The notes: generated from the sequence alone by a model not told the origin. Shown: positions 1-6,646, counted from the stretch's first letter. The stretch: 6,646 nt of DNA from an uncultured Steroidobacter sp. (GCA_946478975.1 CAMLEO010000352.1:1-6646); one strand, 5' to 3'. Translations and numbers: made by a program.

Positions 1-884
<884 letters not shown>

Positions 885-893
885 AAACAAGTC

Positions 894-2378
<1,485 letters not shown>

Positions 2379-2382
2379 TCAG

Positions 2383-2676
2383 TCACTCGACCCGGTTACG
2401 CCAGTAGCCGGGTTTTCGACTGTGATGCATGACTGCGAGCACGAGCACGCAGTCCGATTCGATGGAGTACAGCACACCATACGGGAAGACGTGTGTGAGA
2501 CAGCGTCGGATCTCGCCATCGATGCTTCGCCACCGATGCGGAGCTTCGACGATCCGTTGAATGACGCTTTCGAGTTCCGAGACAAAACGTGCGCCAAGGC
2601 CGGCTTGCCGCTTCTCGTAATAGACAATCGCTTCGAGGTACTCAACGCGAGCCTCAGTGTGAAACTCGCAGCGCAT
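2383..2676 (-). CDS. Type II toxin, RelE/ParE superfamily
   Basis: This 97-aa protein has the pattern of the RelE/ParE toxin superfamily. A basic N-terminal strand-helix with A-VEYLEAIVYYE (residues 9-21) leads into GLGARFVSELE (26-36), then a P-HRW turn (46-49), RRCLTHVFPYGVLYSIE (57-73), VLVLAVMHHSRKPGYW (77-92) and a final RNR. The motifs FPY-V-Y and H--R-PGYW are typical of the subgroup paired with PF09720-type antitoxins. It probably acts on the ribosome or gyrase; the sequence does not decide which. Its ATG shares one base with the antitoxin stop (TAATG) and has no clear ribosome-binding site, which points to translational coupling. Length is normal for the family and the gene looks intact. 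It converges on gltD with 4 bp between the stops and contains the gltBD terminator in its last codons. The module is confident; the biochemical target is unknown. Confidence 0.9.
   Translation of the reverse strand: MRCEFHTEARVEYLEAIVYYEKRQAGLGARFVSELESVIQRIVEAPHRWRSIDGEIRRCLTHVFPYGVLYSIESDCVLVLAVMHHSRKPGYWRNRVE
2391..2416 (+). terminator. Intrinsic terminator of gltBD, embedded in the toxin gene
   Basis: A 9-bp stem (CCCGGTTAC with GTAGCCGGG, one G-U pair) closes a four-base GCCA loop and is followed directly by TTTT (2413-2416). This is a good rho-independent terminator for plus-strand transcription, 12 bp after the gltD stop. The opposite strand has no T-run after the stem, so it should act in one direction. 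It lies wholly within the convergent toxin gene, where the same bases encode toxin residues K88 to V96 (PGYWRNR). Confidence 0.8.
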
Positions 2677-2915
2677 TAGCGCTTAATCAAGCGGCGCGCC
2701 TCGACTAAAACGTCATCTGCCGGAATTGTCTTGGCCTTCCCAGAACGGATCTCGGCGAGGCGCCTGGTCGCCTCCTCAATCCAAAGTTTCTGAACTTCGT
2801 CCGGCGGCGTGGATTCCAAGCTTTCGACAAGGATATCAGCCAGTTCCGCGCGCTGCGTGGGTGTGAGCTGCAGAGCTTCGTGAACGACTTGTTCCAGCGT
2901 GGCGGCCATGTGCAT
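2676..2915 (-). CDS. Antitoxin, putative addiction module component family (PF09720/TIGR02574-like)
   Basis: This small acidic/helical protein (79 aa from the preferred start) lies immediately upstream of the RelE/ParE toxin. It shows the family pattern: LEQVVHEALQLTPTQRAELADILVESLE near the N-terminus, then a W-EEATRRLAEI helix, an SGKAK turn, IPADDVLVEARR and a basic end. In this family the antitoxin gene comes first and its protein neutralises the toxin; such antitoxins usually also repress the operon, which is not shown here. Three in-frame ATGs occur at 2921, 2915 and 2909. The only Shine-Dalgarno-like sequence, GGGAG, is 1, 7 and 13 nt away from them, so 2915 is the best placed; starting at 2921 would give 81 aa. 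The stop TAA overlaps the toxin ATG. The pair is flanked by gltD 3'-end sequence on both sides, a sign of acquisition. Confidence 0.88.
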   Translation of the reverse strand: MHMAATLEQVVHEALQLTPTQRAELADILVESLESTPPDEVQKLWIEEATRRLAEIRSGKAKTIPADDVLVEARRLIKR

Positions 2916-2922
2916 AACCATA

Positions 2923-2927
2923 CTCCC
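2923..2927 (-). promoter_or_regulatory. Ribosome-binding site of the antitoxin gene
   Basis: GGGAG on the minus strand lies 7 nt before the ATG at 2915 but only 1 nt before the ATG at 2921. This spacing is the reason for choosing 2915 as the antitoxin start. Confidence 0.55.
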
Positions 2928-2932
2928 GAATC

Positions 2933-2967
2933 CTGCTCGGCCTCAACTTTCCAAAAGGAGCTGCTCG
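2933..2967. repeat. 7-bp direct repeats upstream of the toxin-antitoxin operon
   Basis: CTGCTCG occurs at 2933-2939 and again at 2961-2967, 28 bp apart start to start, just upstream of the antitoxin gene. Between them is a short CTTT-CCA-AAAG dyad. Antitoxin complexes usually bind repeats in this position, so these are candidate operator half-sites. No convincing -35/-10 pair was found, and 7-bp repeats can arise by chance. Confidence 0.25.
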
Positions 2968-2987
2968 ATCAACGGACGCCTTGACTA

Positions 2988-3030
2988 GGAGTGTGATGGT
3001 ATTTGATGGTCACAACGGAGCTTCCCTGAT
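2988..3030 (+). pseudogene. Remnant of a second gltD 3' end
   Basis: This stretch aligns with the end of gltD (2336-2379) at 36 of 44 columns, with one single-base gap. Read in the gltD frame it gives E C D, then a one-base deletion at the Arg codon, then Y L M V T T E L P and the TGA stop, against [13 protein letters not shown] in the intact gene. GAA/GAG, TGC/TGT, ACG/ACA and CTC/CTT are all synonymous differences; only the Gly-Val codon changes the residue. This pattern indicates descent from a functional, diverged gltD and not a recent slippage duplication. A weaker match (ATCAACG at 2968-2974, as in WAINEGR of gltD) may extend it upstream. It has no start codon and cannot be expressed as a protein. 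It lies on the far side of the toxin-antitoxin module from gltD. Confidence 0.75.
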
Positions 3031-3031
3031 T

Positions 3032-3058
3032 GATAATTAAAGAAGCGGCCCGCCTTCT
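3032..3058 (-). terminator. Weak hairpin with T-rich tail on the minus strand
   Basis: Bases 3041-3058 form an AGAA-GCG / CGC-TTCT stem (7 bp, one bulged C, three-base loop). Read on the minus strand it is followed by TTTAATTAT. It could end antisense or read-through transcription coming from the right before it reaches the toxin-antitoxin operon. The bulge and interrupted T-run make this a weak call. On the plus strand there is no T-run. Confidence 0.3.
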
Positions 3059-3091
3059 GACTGCTGAGGAACGAGCAAGCCAACCCCGCCT

Positions 3092-3114
3092 CTTGACCTC
3101 AAGCCAACTTCAAG
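3092..3114 (+). promoter_or_regulatory. MerR/SoxR-like dyad with a -35-like TTGACC, upstream of the DUF2938 gene
   Basis: CCTCAAGCCAACTTCAAG (3097-3114) matches 14 of 18 positions of the SoxR-type site CCTCAAGTTAACTTGAGG, and it overlaps a -35-like TTGACC (3093-3098), as MerR-family operators do. The first part, CTTGACCTCAAG, is itself a dyad with 5-bp arms. Against the idea, the expected -10 about 19 bp after the -35 (near 3118-3123, CACGCT) is poor, and no MerR-family gene is in the window. Treat as a candidate operator 40 bp upstream of the gene start. Confidence 0.35.
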
Positions 3115-3145
3115 TGGCACGCTGCTGATCACATCGGCAGTTGAG

Positions 3146-3160
3146 GTTCATCACATGAAC
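3146..3160 (+). repeat. Inverted repeat across the DUF2938 start codon
   Basis: GTTCAT (3146-3151) and ATGAAC (3155-3160) are perfect 6-bp arms around CAC, so the start codon ATG lies in the right arm. In RNA this could form a small hairpin that covers the AUG. The Shine-Dalgarno GAGG (3143-3146) abuts it. It may be chance; the three-base loop is tight. Confidence 0.3.
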
Positions 3161-3649
3161 GACGTGATTTCGATATCGCTCACTGGAGTGGGCGCGACTG
3201 TGCTCATGGATGTTTGGAGCGTGATGAGAAAGTTGCTGCTCGGCATCCCGCCGGCGGATTACGGCATGGTCGGGCGGTGGATCGGCCACATGGCGCACGG
3301 GAAGTTTCGTCACGATCGGATCGCGGCGGCCGAGCCGATTCCGGGAGAGCGCATCCTTGGCTGGGGAAGCCATTATTTGATTGGTATCGCCTTCGCCGCC
3401 GGGCTCGTTTGGATCGTGGGATTCGAATGGTTGCGGCAGCCAACGCTTGTCCCTGCATTGGCCTTCGGCATCCTCACCGTCGCCGCACCGTTTTTAGTGA
3501 TGCAGCCAGGAATGGGAGCAGGTATAGCCGCGTCGCGGACACCTAAACCGAATTCGGCGCGACTGCAAAGTTTGATTACTCACACGGTGTTCGGGTTTGG
3601 GCTTTGGGCCGCGGGATTGGTCATTCTCTACTTGCCCTCCAGCCAGTGA
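3155..3649 (+). CDS. DUF2938 family integral membrane protein
   Basis: This 164-aa inner-membrane protein of unknown function is recognised as DUF2938 (PF11158). Conserved family features seen are GVGATVLMDVW near the N-terminus, DYGMVGRWIGHMAHGKFRH (35-53), ERILGWGSHYLIGIAFA (65-81), and the signature TVAAPFLVMQPGMGAGIAASRTP (108-130), then SLITHTVFGFGLWAAG. About four membrane segments are predicted by eye: 4-24, 70-90, 98-118 and 139-160. The start is well supported by GAGG 8 nt upstream of the ATG. The gene stands alone on the plus strand, with a candidate MerR/SoxR-type site upstream, and converges on the DUF695 gene with an 8 bp gap and no evident terminator between them. Full length for the family. 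No biochemical role is known to me; invariant His, Arg and Met residues are notable but unexplained. Confidence 0.88.
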   Translation: MNDVISISLTGVGATVLMDVWSVMRKLLLGIPPADYGMVGRWIGHMAHGKFRHDRIAAAEPIPGERILGWGSHYLIGIAFAAGLVWIVGFEWLRQPTLVPALAFGILTVAAPFLVMQPGMGAGIAASRTPKPNSARLQSLITHTVFGFGLWAAGLVILYLPSSQ

Positions 3650-3657
3650 CGCGCTGC

Positions 3658-4149
3658 CTACGCATCGTGGCCATTGGCCAGGGGAAACAGTTTGAAGATC
3701 CAGCCCGCCTCGCTCCACTGCGCGTCTTGATGCATCTCATAATCCCAAGGGCGCTCGTGATGCCCCGTGTCGATAAATGCCTGTAAAGCTGCGTGTGCAA
3801 TCTCCGGATCGTGCACGTAGTAGTAGAGCTCGCGTAGCTCGTTCCAAGTACTCCGCGCCAGGAACAGTGCGTTTCCCGCGCCGGACTCGGTGCGGCCGCC
3901 CAGCACAATCTTCTCGATTTCATCCGCGATCGCGAACAGCAGCTCACTTTCCTCCGGAGTCGGCATGCCGTTCTTCGCCAGCTCTTTTGCGTTGATCTGC
4001 ACGCGCAGATGCCACGGGAAGACCCGTGTGTGAGGGAACGACAGCAAAGCATCGTTGACCACGATGACCTCCGGGAGGTCATCCCGAGTCGCGTTGAAGA
4101 CTGTGTAGTGATCTTCGGGAAGATCGATTGTGACAGTCTCTGCGGTCAT
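3658..4149 (-). CDS. DUF695 domain protein
   Basis: This 163-aa soluble protein resembles the DUF695 family (PF05117). It has an N-terminal strand region with LPEVIVVNDALLSF (25-38) and HLRVQI (47-52), GMPTPEESELLFAIADEIEKIV (61-82), a central LFLARSTWNELRELYYYVHDPE (95-116), and a C-terminal D-QW plus hydrophobic end. No catalytic motif or signal peptide is visible, and the family's function is not established. The frame stays open upstream to 4305, but the upstream residues overlap ridA in another frame and look like non-coding translation. The ATG at 4149 is therefore preferred, since family-like sequence starts there. No good ribosome-binding site precedes it; instead a 12-codon mini-ORF (4146-4184) ends on this ATG, so translation may be coupled to ridA, whose stop is 31 bp away. 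The two genes are probably one transcript. Confidence 0.78.
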   Translation of the reverse strand: MTAETVTIDLPEDHYTVFNATRDDLPEVIVVNDALLSFPHTRVFPWHLRVQINAKELAKNGMPTPEESELLFAIADEIEKIVLGGRTESGAGNALFLARSTWNELRELYYYVHDPEIAHAALQAFIDTGHHERPWDYEMHQDAQWSEAGWIFKLFPLANGHDA

Positions 4150-4184
4150 GATTTGAGAGTAGCGATCGGCAAAGCGCACCTCAT
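4146..4184 (-). other. Possible 12-codon coupling ORF between ridA and the DUF695 gene
   Basis: The ORF reads MRCALPIATLKS. Its ATG overlaps the RidA-family gene's stop (ATGA, 4184-4181), and its TGA overlaps the DUF695 ATG (ATGA, 4149-4146). It fills the whole intergenic gap. The peptide itself looks meaningless. Its value, if any, would be to carry ribosomes from one gene to the next, because the DUF695 start lacks a ribosome-binding site. It could be chance. Confidence 0.25.
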
Positions 4185-4567
4185 GCTGCCGCAACCGCCT
4201 CAATTTCGAGTTTCCACTTCGTCTCCAGCAGCTGGCAACAAACGACCGTGGATGCCACTCGATGCGAGCCCAGCTGTCTGGCGCGCATGAGCGCATTGGC
4301 CTCATCGTATTTCGGGTCGGCGAGGTACGTGCGCAGGGAGACGAGGTTGGTTACATCCATGCCTGCAGAGGCCAGGATGGTGCGGATGTGTTTCCAGATG
4401 AGCTCGGCTTGTTCCTCGAATGACTCGGGCATCGAGGTGCCGTCGCGCTCGTAACCGTTGAGTCCGCTGATGAACAGCAATCGCGAGCCGCCGACAACCT
4501 CGGCAGCGTGGACGTAGCCGCGGTAGGGTGGAAAAACGTCAGCAGGGTTGTGATGGATCAACGTCAT
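4181..4567 (-). CDS. RidA family protein (YjgF/YER057c/UK114), without the canonical active-site arginine
   Basis: This 128-aa protein has the RidA fold pattern: YVHAAEVVGGSRLLFISGLNG (18-38), a middle FEEQAELIWKHIRTILASAGMDVTNLVSLRTYLAD (50-84), and the closing LEIEAVA (120-126). RidA proteins form trimers in the cytoplasm, and the classical members hydrolyse reactive enamine/imine intermediates. In those, a conserved arginine (R105 in E. coli RidA) precedes the last strands. Here the aligned stretch is HRVASTVVCCQLLETKW, with serine (S106) where the arginine is expected, so this is probably one of the Rid subfamilies not known to have imine deaminase activity. That alignment was done by eye. 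The start ATG at 4567 is supported by GGAGGA 6 nt upstream. Two hairpin-forming repeats lie in its leader. The DUF695 gene follows downstream, probably in the same transcript. Confidence 0.88.
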   Translation of the reverse strand: MTLIHHNPADVFPPYRGYVHAAEVVGGSRLLFISGLNGYERDGTSMPESFEEQAELIWKHIRTILASAGMDVTNLVSLRTYLADPKYDEANALMRARQLGSHRVASTVVCCQLLETKWKLEIEAVAAA

Positions 4568-4573
4568 GTCGAT

Positions 4574-4579
4574 TCCTCC
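4574..4579 (-). promoter_or_regulatory. Ribosome-binding site of the RidA-family gene
   Basis: GGAGGA on the minus strand, 6 nt before the ATG at 4567, is the strongest Shine-Dalgarno match in the window and fixes the start of this gene. Confidence 0.7.
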
Positions 4580-4594
4580 ATCGAAGGAAGGCGC

Positions 4595-4636
4595 CCGCTC
4601 GGAAGCGGCACCTTGGTTGATTGACTCGAAAGGTGC
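4595..4636 (-). repeat. Two overlapping inverted repeats in the leader of the RidA-family gene
   Basis: Arms GCACCTT (4608-4614) and AAGGTGC (4630-4636) are perfect 7-bp complements 15 nt apart. Next to them, CCGCT (4595-4599) and AGCGG (4604-4608) form a 5-bp hairpin with a four-base loop. The two share base 4608, so they could be mutually exclusive RNA structures or a DNA operator plus a leader hairpin. They lie 28-69 bp upstream of the gene start. No clear promoter was identified around them. Confidence 0.35.
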
Positions 4637-4678
4637 TCAGCGCTGGTAATAGTACCTGTATGCCATGACAAACCGCTT

Positions 4679-4951
4679 TTACTGCCGGCCGCAGAATTGC
4701 GACTCGCAGGGAATGCCATCGCCGTCGCCATCCATCTCGGTTCCTGGGCAGTTGCGCAAATAGAACGTCGCCTCCTCGCAAGAAGACATCTGCGAACAGT
4801 GGGTCTTGCCTTCACAGCGAAATCCGGAAGGGCGTTCGACGAGCAGAGATTCACGATTCGAAGGCGGGGGGCTGGCTGCTTCGTGTTTCTTCGAGTACCA
4901 AGCGACCGTCCCGACGATCAACCCGAGCAGGACGAGATGCTTGAATTTCAC
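4679..4951 (-). CDS. Small membrane-anchored excalibur (calcium-binding-like) protein
   Basis: This 90-aa protein starts with a short basic end and one hydrophobic segment (about residues 5-19), an uncleaved anchor or signal peptide. A proline-bearing linker (SPPPSNRE, 27-34) leads to a C-terminal excalibur domain (PF05901-like). The domain shows CSQMSSCEEATFYLRNCPGT (52-71) followed by the DxDxDG calcium-loop motif at D74-D76-D78-G79 and IPCE. Cysteines at 46, 52, 58, 68, 82 and 87 are even in number and would suit disulfides outside the cytoplasm. The family's extracellular role is not settled. The start is GTG at 4951, overlapping the TGA of the upstream oxygenase gene as GTGA, which implies coupled translation. 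It is the last gene of the minus-strand cluster; 111 bp separate it from the RidA-family gene. Confidence 0.85.
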   Translation of the reverse strand: MKFKHLVLLGLIVGTVAWYSKKHEAASPPPSNRESLLVERPSGFRCEGKTHCSQMSSCEEATFYLRNCPGTEMDGDGDGIPCESQFCGRQ

Positions 4952-5652
4952 GACTGGCCGCCTTTCCGCACCCGCGGGGGCTGGTCGATCTGCTGGGGGC
5001 GCTGACGGTGATACTCATCCATGGTCATCTGGTTGATTTCATCGACGCCAGGCATGCCTTTGACGCGCATCCAGGTGACGACGGAGAAGCGACGCCCGGA
5101 GGTGACTGGCTTTACGCCGTGAATGTAATTGTGATCGGAGGGAAAGCAGACCAGCGTGCCGGCAGTGGGCTGGATGAGCAGGCCCAGATTGGGGAAGAAC
5201 AGCTCGCCGCCGACGAAATCATCGTTGAGGAAATAAACGACGGAGATGTCTCGATCGAGCGTCTTCTCCCACAACTCCAGCCTATCCTCATCGCTGTAAA
5301 GCGTCTCCGCATCGACGTGAGGAATGTAGTGGCCGCCCTGGCCATAGTGGAGTAACTGTAGCGGCTCCCAATCACGGATCTTCACGTTATAAAACGGCTC
5401 GACGAACGAGCTGATGCCCGCCTTCAAAATGGCGCGCAGCTTGCGCTCGACCTTCGTTGTTTGATGCAAATGATGAGTGTCGCGGATCTCCTTGTTGACC
5501 ACCCACTCCACACCCTCCTCCGGCGCGTCCTCAGCGAAGTTAGAGACGGCCGTCTGCTCCATCCGCGCATGCTGAACGTAACGCGACAGCACCTGCAGAT
5601 CTGAAGGAGAGATCGCGTCTTTCTGGATCAGGATGTGGTCGCGCAGATTCAT
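4948..5652 (-). CDS. 2-oxoglutarate/Fe(II)-dependent oxygenase, prolyl 4-hydroxylase-like
   Basis: This 234-aa protein carries the double-stranded beta-helix of the prolyl 4-hydroxylase alpha-subunit type. Visible are LQLLHYGQGGHYIPHVDAE (98-116), with the iron-binding HxD at H112 and D114; SVVYFLND and GGELFFPNLG (137-157); the small-barrel segment PTAGTLVCFP; and the distal iron ligand H178 in IHGVKPVTSGRRFSVVTW, with R188 placed to bind the 2-oxoglutarate carboxylate. All catalytic residues are present, so it should be active, using O2 and 2-oxoglutarate to hydroxylate an unknown substrate. No signal peptide is seen, so it is probably cytoplasmic. The polar C-terminal tail (about 205-234) looks disordered. 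The ATG at 5652 is 9 bp after the upstream gene's stop and has no clear ribosome-binding site. Its stop overlaps the excalibur gene start. The substrate cannot be read from the sequence. Confidence 0.88.
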   Translation of the reverse strand: MNLRDHILIQKDAISPSDLQVLSRYVQHARMEQTAVSNFAEDAPEEGVEWVVNKEIRDTHHLHQTTKVERKLRAILKAGISSFVEPFYNVKIRDWEPLQLLHYGQGGHYIPHVDAETLYSDEDRLELWEKTLDRDISVVYFLNDDFVGGELFFPNLGLLIQPTAGTLVCFPSDHNYIHGVKPVTSGRRFSVVTWMRVKGMPGVDEINQMTMDEYHRQRPQQIDQPPRVRKGGQS

Positions 5653-5661
5653 CGTGCGAGA

Positions 5662-6150
5662 TCAGTGATAACGCCCATACCATGGCGCCTGCAGCACCGG
5701 CAGATACGGCCAATAGCTTTTCTTCAGCGATTTCCGCGAAGCCTCGACTTGCTCCATCGTCAGGAACAGGCCGCCCAGATCGTTGCCGTCATGGAGAGCG
5801 AACAGTCGCACGTTCGTGCCAGCGAGCTGACGGTTGACGATATCGAACAAAGCGACGGTCGCCCGTCCCCAGCTCTCTTCCTGGTTGTCGCCGCCGTAAA
5901 TGAAATATTCCTGGCCGTTGCACGCGACGCTGTAACTCGCGTTGTCGTTGTCGATGATCTCCCGCACCTCGGCGGGCGCAGACACATACTGCGTGAGCTT
6001 CGGACGCAGCCCCTCATAGGCGGCCTTGATTCCAGCCTCCGCCAGCGCCTCCGCATCCAGCGGAATGAACTCGTCGTAGTTCAGCTCGTACGTGGCGCCA
6101 CGCCGCCAGAACAGCGAGCCTGCAAGCAGCAGAAACATTCGTCGAATCAT
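5662..6150 (-). CDS. Unrecognised 162-residue protein with a hydrophobic N-terminus
   Basis: I do not recognise the family. The N-terminus, RR followed by MFLLLAGSLF (5-14), resembles a short signal peptide or membrane anchor, although the following WRR is unusual for a cleavage region. The rest is a mixed, slightly acidic soluble domain with LDAEALAEAGIKAAYEGLRPKL (31-52), YSVACNGQEYFIYGG (73-87), a helix around GRATVALFDIVNRQL (95-109), LFALHDGNDLGGLFLT (116-131), and an aromatic-rich end WPYLPVLQAPWYGRYH. Coding is supported by its length, codon-position composition similar to its neighbours, and tight packing: 18 bp after the DUF1579-like gene and 9 bp before the oxygenase gene. It may be an exported protein acting with its neighbours; that is only an inference from position. 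Confidence 0.72.
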   Translation of the reverse strand: MIRRMFLLLAGSLFWRRGATYELNYDEFIPLDAEALAEAGIKAAYEGLRPKLTQYVSAPAEVREIIDNDNASYSVACNGQEYFIYGGDNQEESWGRATVALFDIVNRQLAGTNVRLFALHDGNDLGGLFLTMEQVEASRKSLKKSYWPYLPVLQAPWYGRYH

Positions 6151-6168
6151 GCGACGCCACGCATATCG

Positions 6169-6646
6169 TCAGGGTTGACGATGATAAACATACTCGAACG
6201 CGACAAACTCTTTGCCCTGGCCGCGCTGTTCCGTGAGGTACAGCTGCACCACCTGCTGATTGTTCTCGACCGGGCCGACGACGATCCGGTACATGAAAGG
6301 AACATTCTTCTCCGGCCCCCAGGCCGGCGCAACGAAGCTCGTGCCGGCCAGCTCGACTTTGCCGCCGCGGAGCTTGTTCGCGCCGGGGATGGCATAACTC
6401 ATCATCTGCGGCAGCCGGCTGTCGAGCGAAAAGTATTCGTACTGTCGATTGGTGGGGTTGAAGCTGAAGTAGGCGACGCGGGTGAAGGCACCCTCCGCGG
6501 CCTTGCTGGCCGGCTCCATCACCTCTTGCAGAAATGCGTTTCTGACCAGCTCGCGGCGGGCGGTCGCGGGCGGAAGGTCGATCGCCTTGGCGCCGGGGCC
6601 AGGCCACATTTTGGATGTGACCTGCCAGGTCCCGGCCATTTGCTGG
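6169..6646 (-). CDS. DUF1579-like protein, 5' end outside the window
   Basis: At least 158 residues are encoded; the frame is open to the right edge, so the ATG at 6639 is probably internal. The visible sequence begins MAGTWQVTSKMWPGPGAK, the usual opening (G-W, then a proline-glycine turn) of the DUF1579 family of lipocalin-like beta-barrel proteins. FTRVAYFSFNPTNRQYEYFSLDSR (residues about 52-75 of the part after 6639) and an alternating-strand pattern follow, ending in EFVAFEYVYHRQP. The family assignment is by eye and moderate. Members often have a signal peptide, which would lie outside the window. It is the most upstream visible gene of the minus-strand cluster, and the next gene starts 18 bp after its stop. 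Function unknown. Confidence 0.65.
   Translation of the reverse strand, partial: QQMAGTWQVTSKMWPGPGAKAIDLPPATARRELVRNAFLQEVMEPASKAAEGAFTRVAYFSFNPTNRQYEYFSLDSRLPQMMSYAIPGANKLRGGKVELAGTSFVAPAWGPEKNVPFMYRIVVGPVENNQQVVQLYLTEQRGQGKEFVAFEYVYHRQP

Noticed and set aside
2422..2679. Plus-strand ORF opposite the toxin gene
   Set aside because: The minus frame matches a known toxin family and is coupled to an antitoxin, so this is a shadow.
3669..3681. TGGCCATTGGCCA repeat near the convergent gene ends as a terminator
   Set aside because: It is two copies of a short self-complementary 6-mer without a T-run on either strand.
4150..4305. Upstream extension of the DUF695 frame to an ATG at 4305 (215 aa)
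   Set aside because: The extra 52 residues lie in another frame of the RidA-family gene, are rich in Arg, Ser and Trp, and do not resemble DUF695; the family-like sequence begins at the ATG at 4149.
4635..4678. TACTAT on the minus strand as a -10 for the RidA-family gene
   Set aside because: No acceptable -35 hexamer lies 16-18 bp upstream; left uncalled.
4697..5005. Plus-strand ORFs opposite the excalibur gene
   Set aside because: No family resemblance; the minus-strand frame has a clear excalibur motif and coupled start.
5008..5355. Plus-strand ORF opposite the 2OG oxygenase gene
   Set aside because: It is antisense to the strictly conserved HxD...H region, which is sufficient to explain its open frame.
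6014..6607. Minus-strand ORF overlapping the DUF1579-like gene in another frame
   Set aside because: Arg/Gln/Ala-rich frame-shifted translation; the competing frame has a recognisable beta-rich domain and fits the tight gene packing.

Overview
The window is a GC-rich bacterial chromosome segment, probably from a proteobacterium. The gltB-gltD order, the GltD sequence type, the DUF2938 membrane protein and the small excalibur protein would all suit a gammaproteobacterium, but no rRNA or other firm taxonomic marker is present, so this is an inference.

Layout. Positions 1-2378 (+) hold the 3' end of gltB and a complete gltD, the two subunits of NADPH-dependent glutamate synthase (ammonia assimilation), 9 bp apart in one operon. 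Next, on the opposite strand, comes a compact type II toxin-antitoxin module: antitoxin 2676-2915 (-) and RelE/ParE-like toxin 2383-2676 (-), joined by a TAATG overlap. A strong intrinsic terminator for gltBD (2391-2416) lies inside the last codons of the toxin gene. Beyond the module, 2988-3030 is a diverged second copy of the gltD 3' end that differs mainly at synonymous positions. The toxin-antitoxin module therefore sits between two gltD tails, which suggests it arrived by recombination at the end of gltD.

Positions 3155-3649 (+) encode a DUF2938 membrane protein. Upstream of it is a MerR/SoxR-like dyad, and a small inverted repeat spans its start codon. The gene converges, with an 8 bp gap, on a minus-strand pair: a RidA-family protein (4181-4567) followed by a DUF695 protein (3658-4149). 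A 12-codon mini-ORF bridges the 31 bp between those two genes with ATGA overlaps at both ends.

From the right edge to 4679 (-) runs a tightly packed cluster: a DUF1579-like protein (5' end outside the window), an unrecognised 162-residue protein with a hydrophobic N-terminus, a prolyl-4-hydroxylase-like 2-oxoglutarate/Fe(II) oxygenase, and a tiny membrane-anchored excalibur protein whose GTG start overlaps the oxygenase stop (GTGA). No tRNA, rRNA, CRISPR array, transposase or integrase was seen. The most interesting locus is the toxin-antitoxin insertion at the gltD end, with its dual-use terminator/coding sequence and displaced gltD tail.
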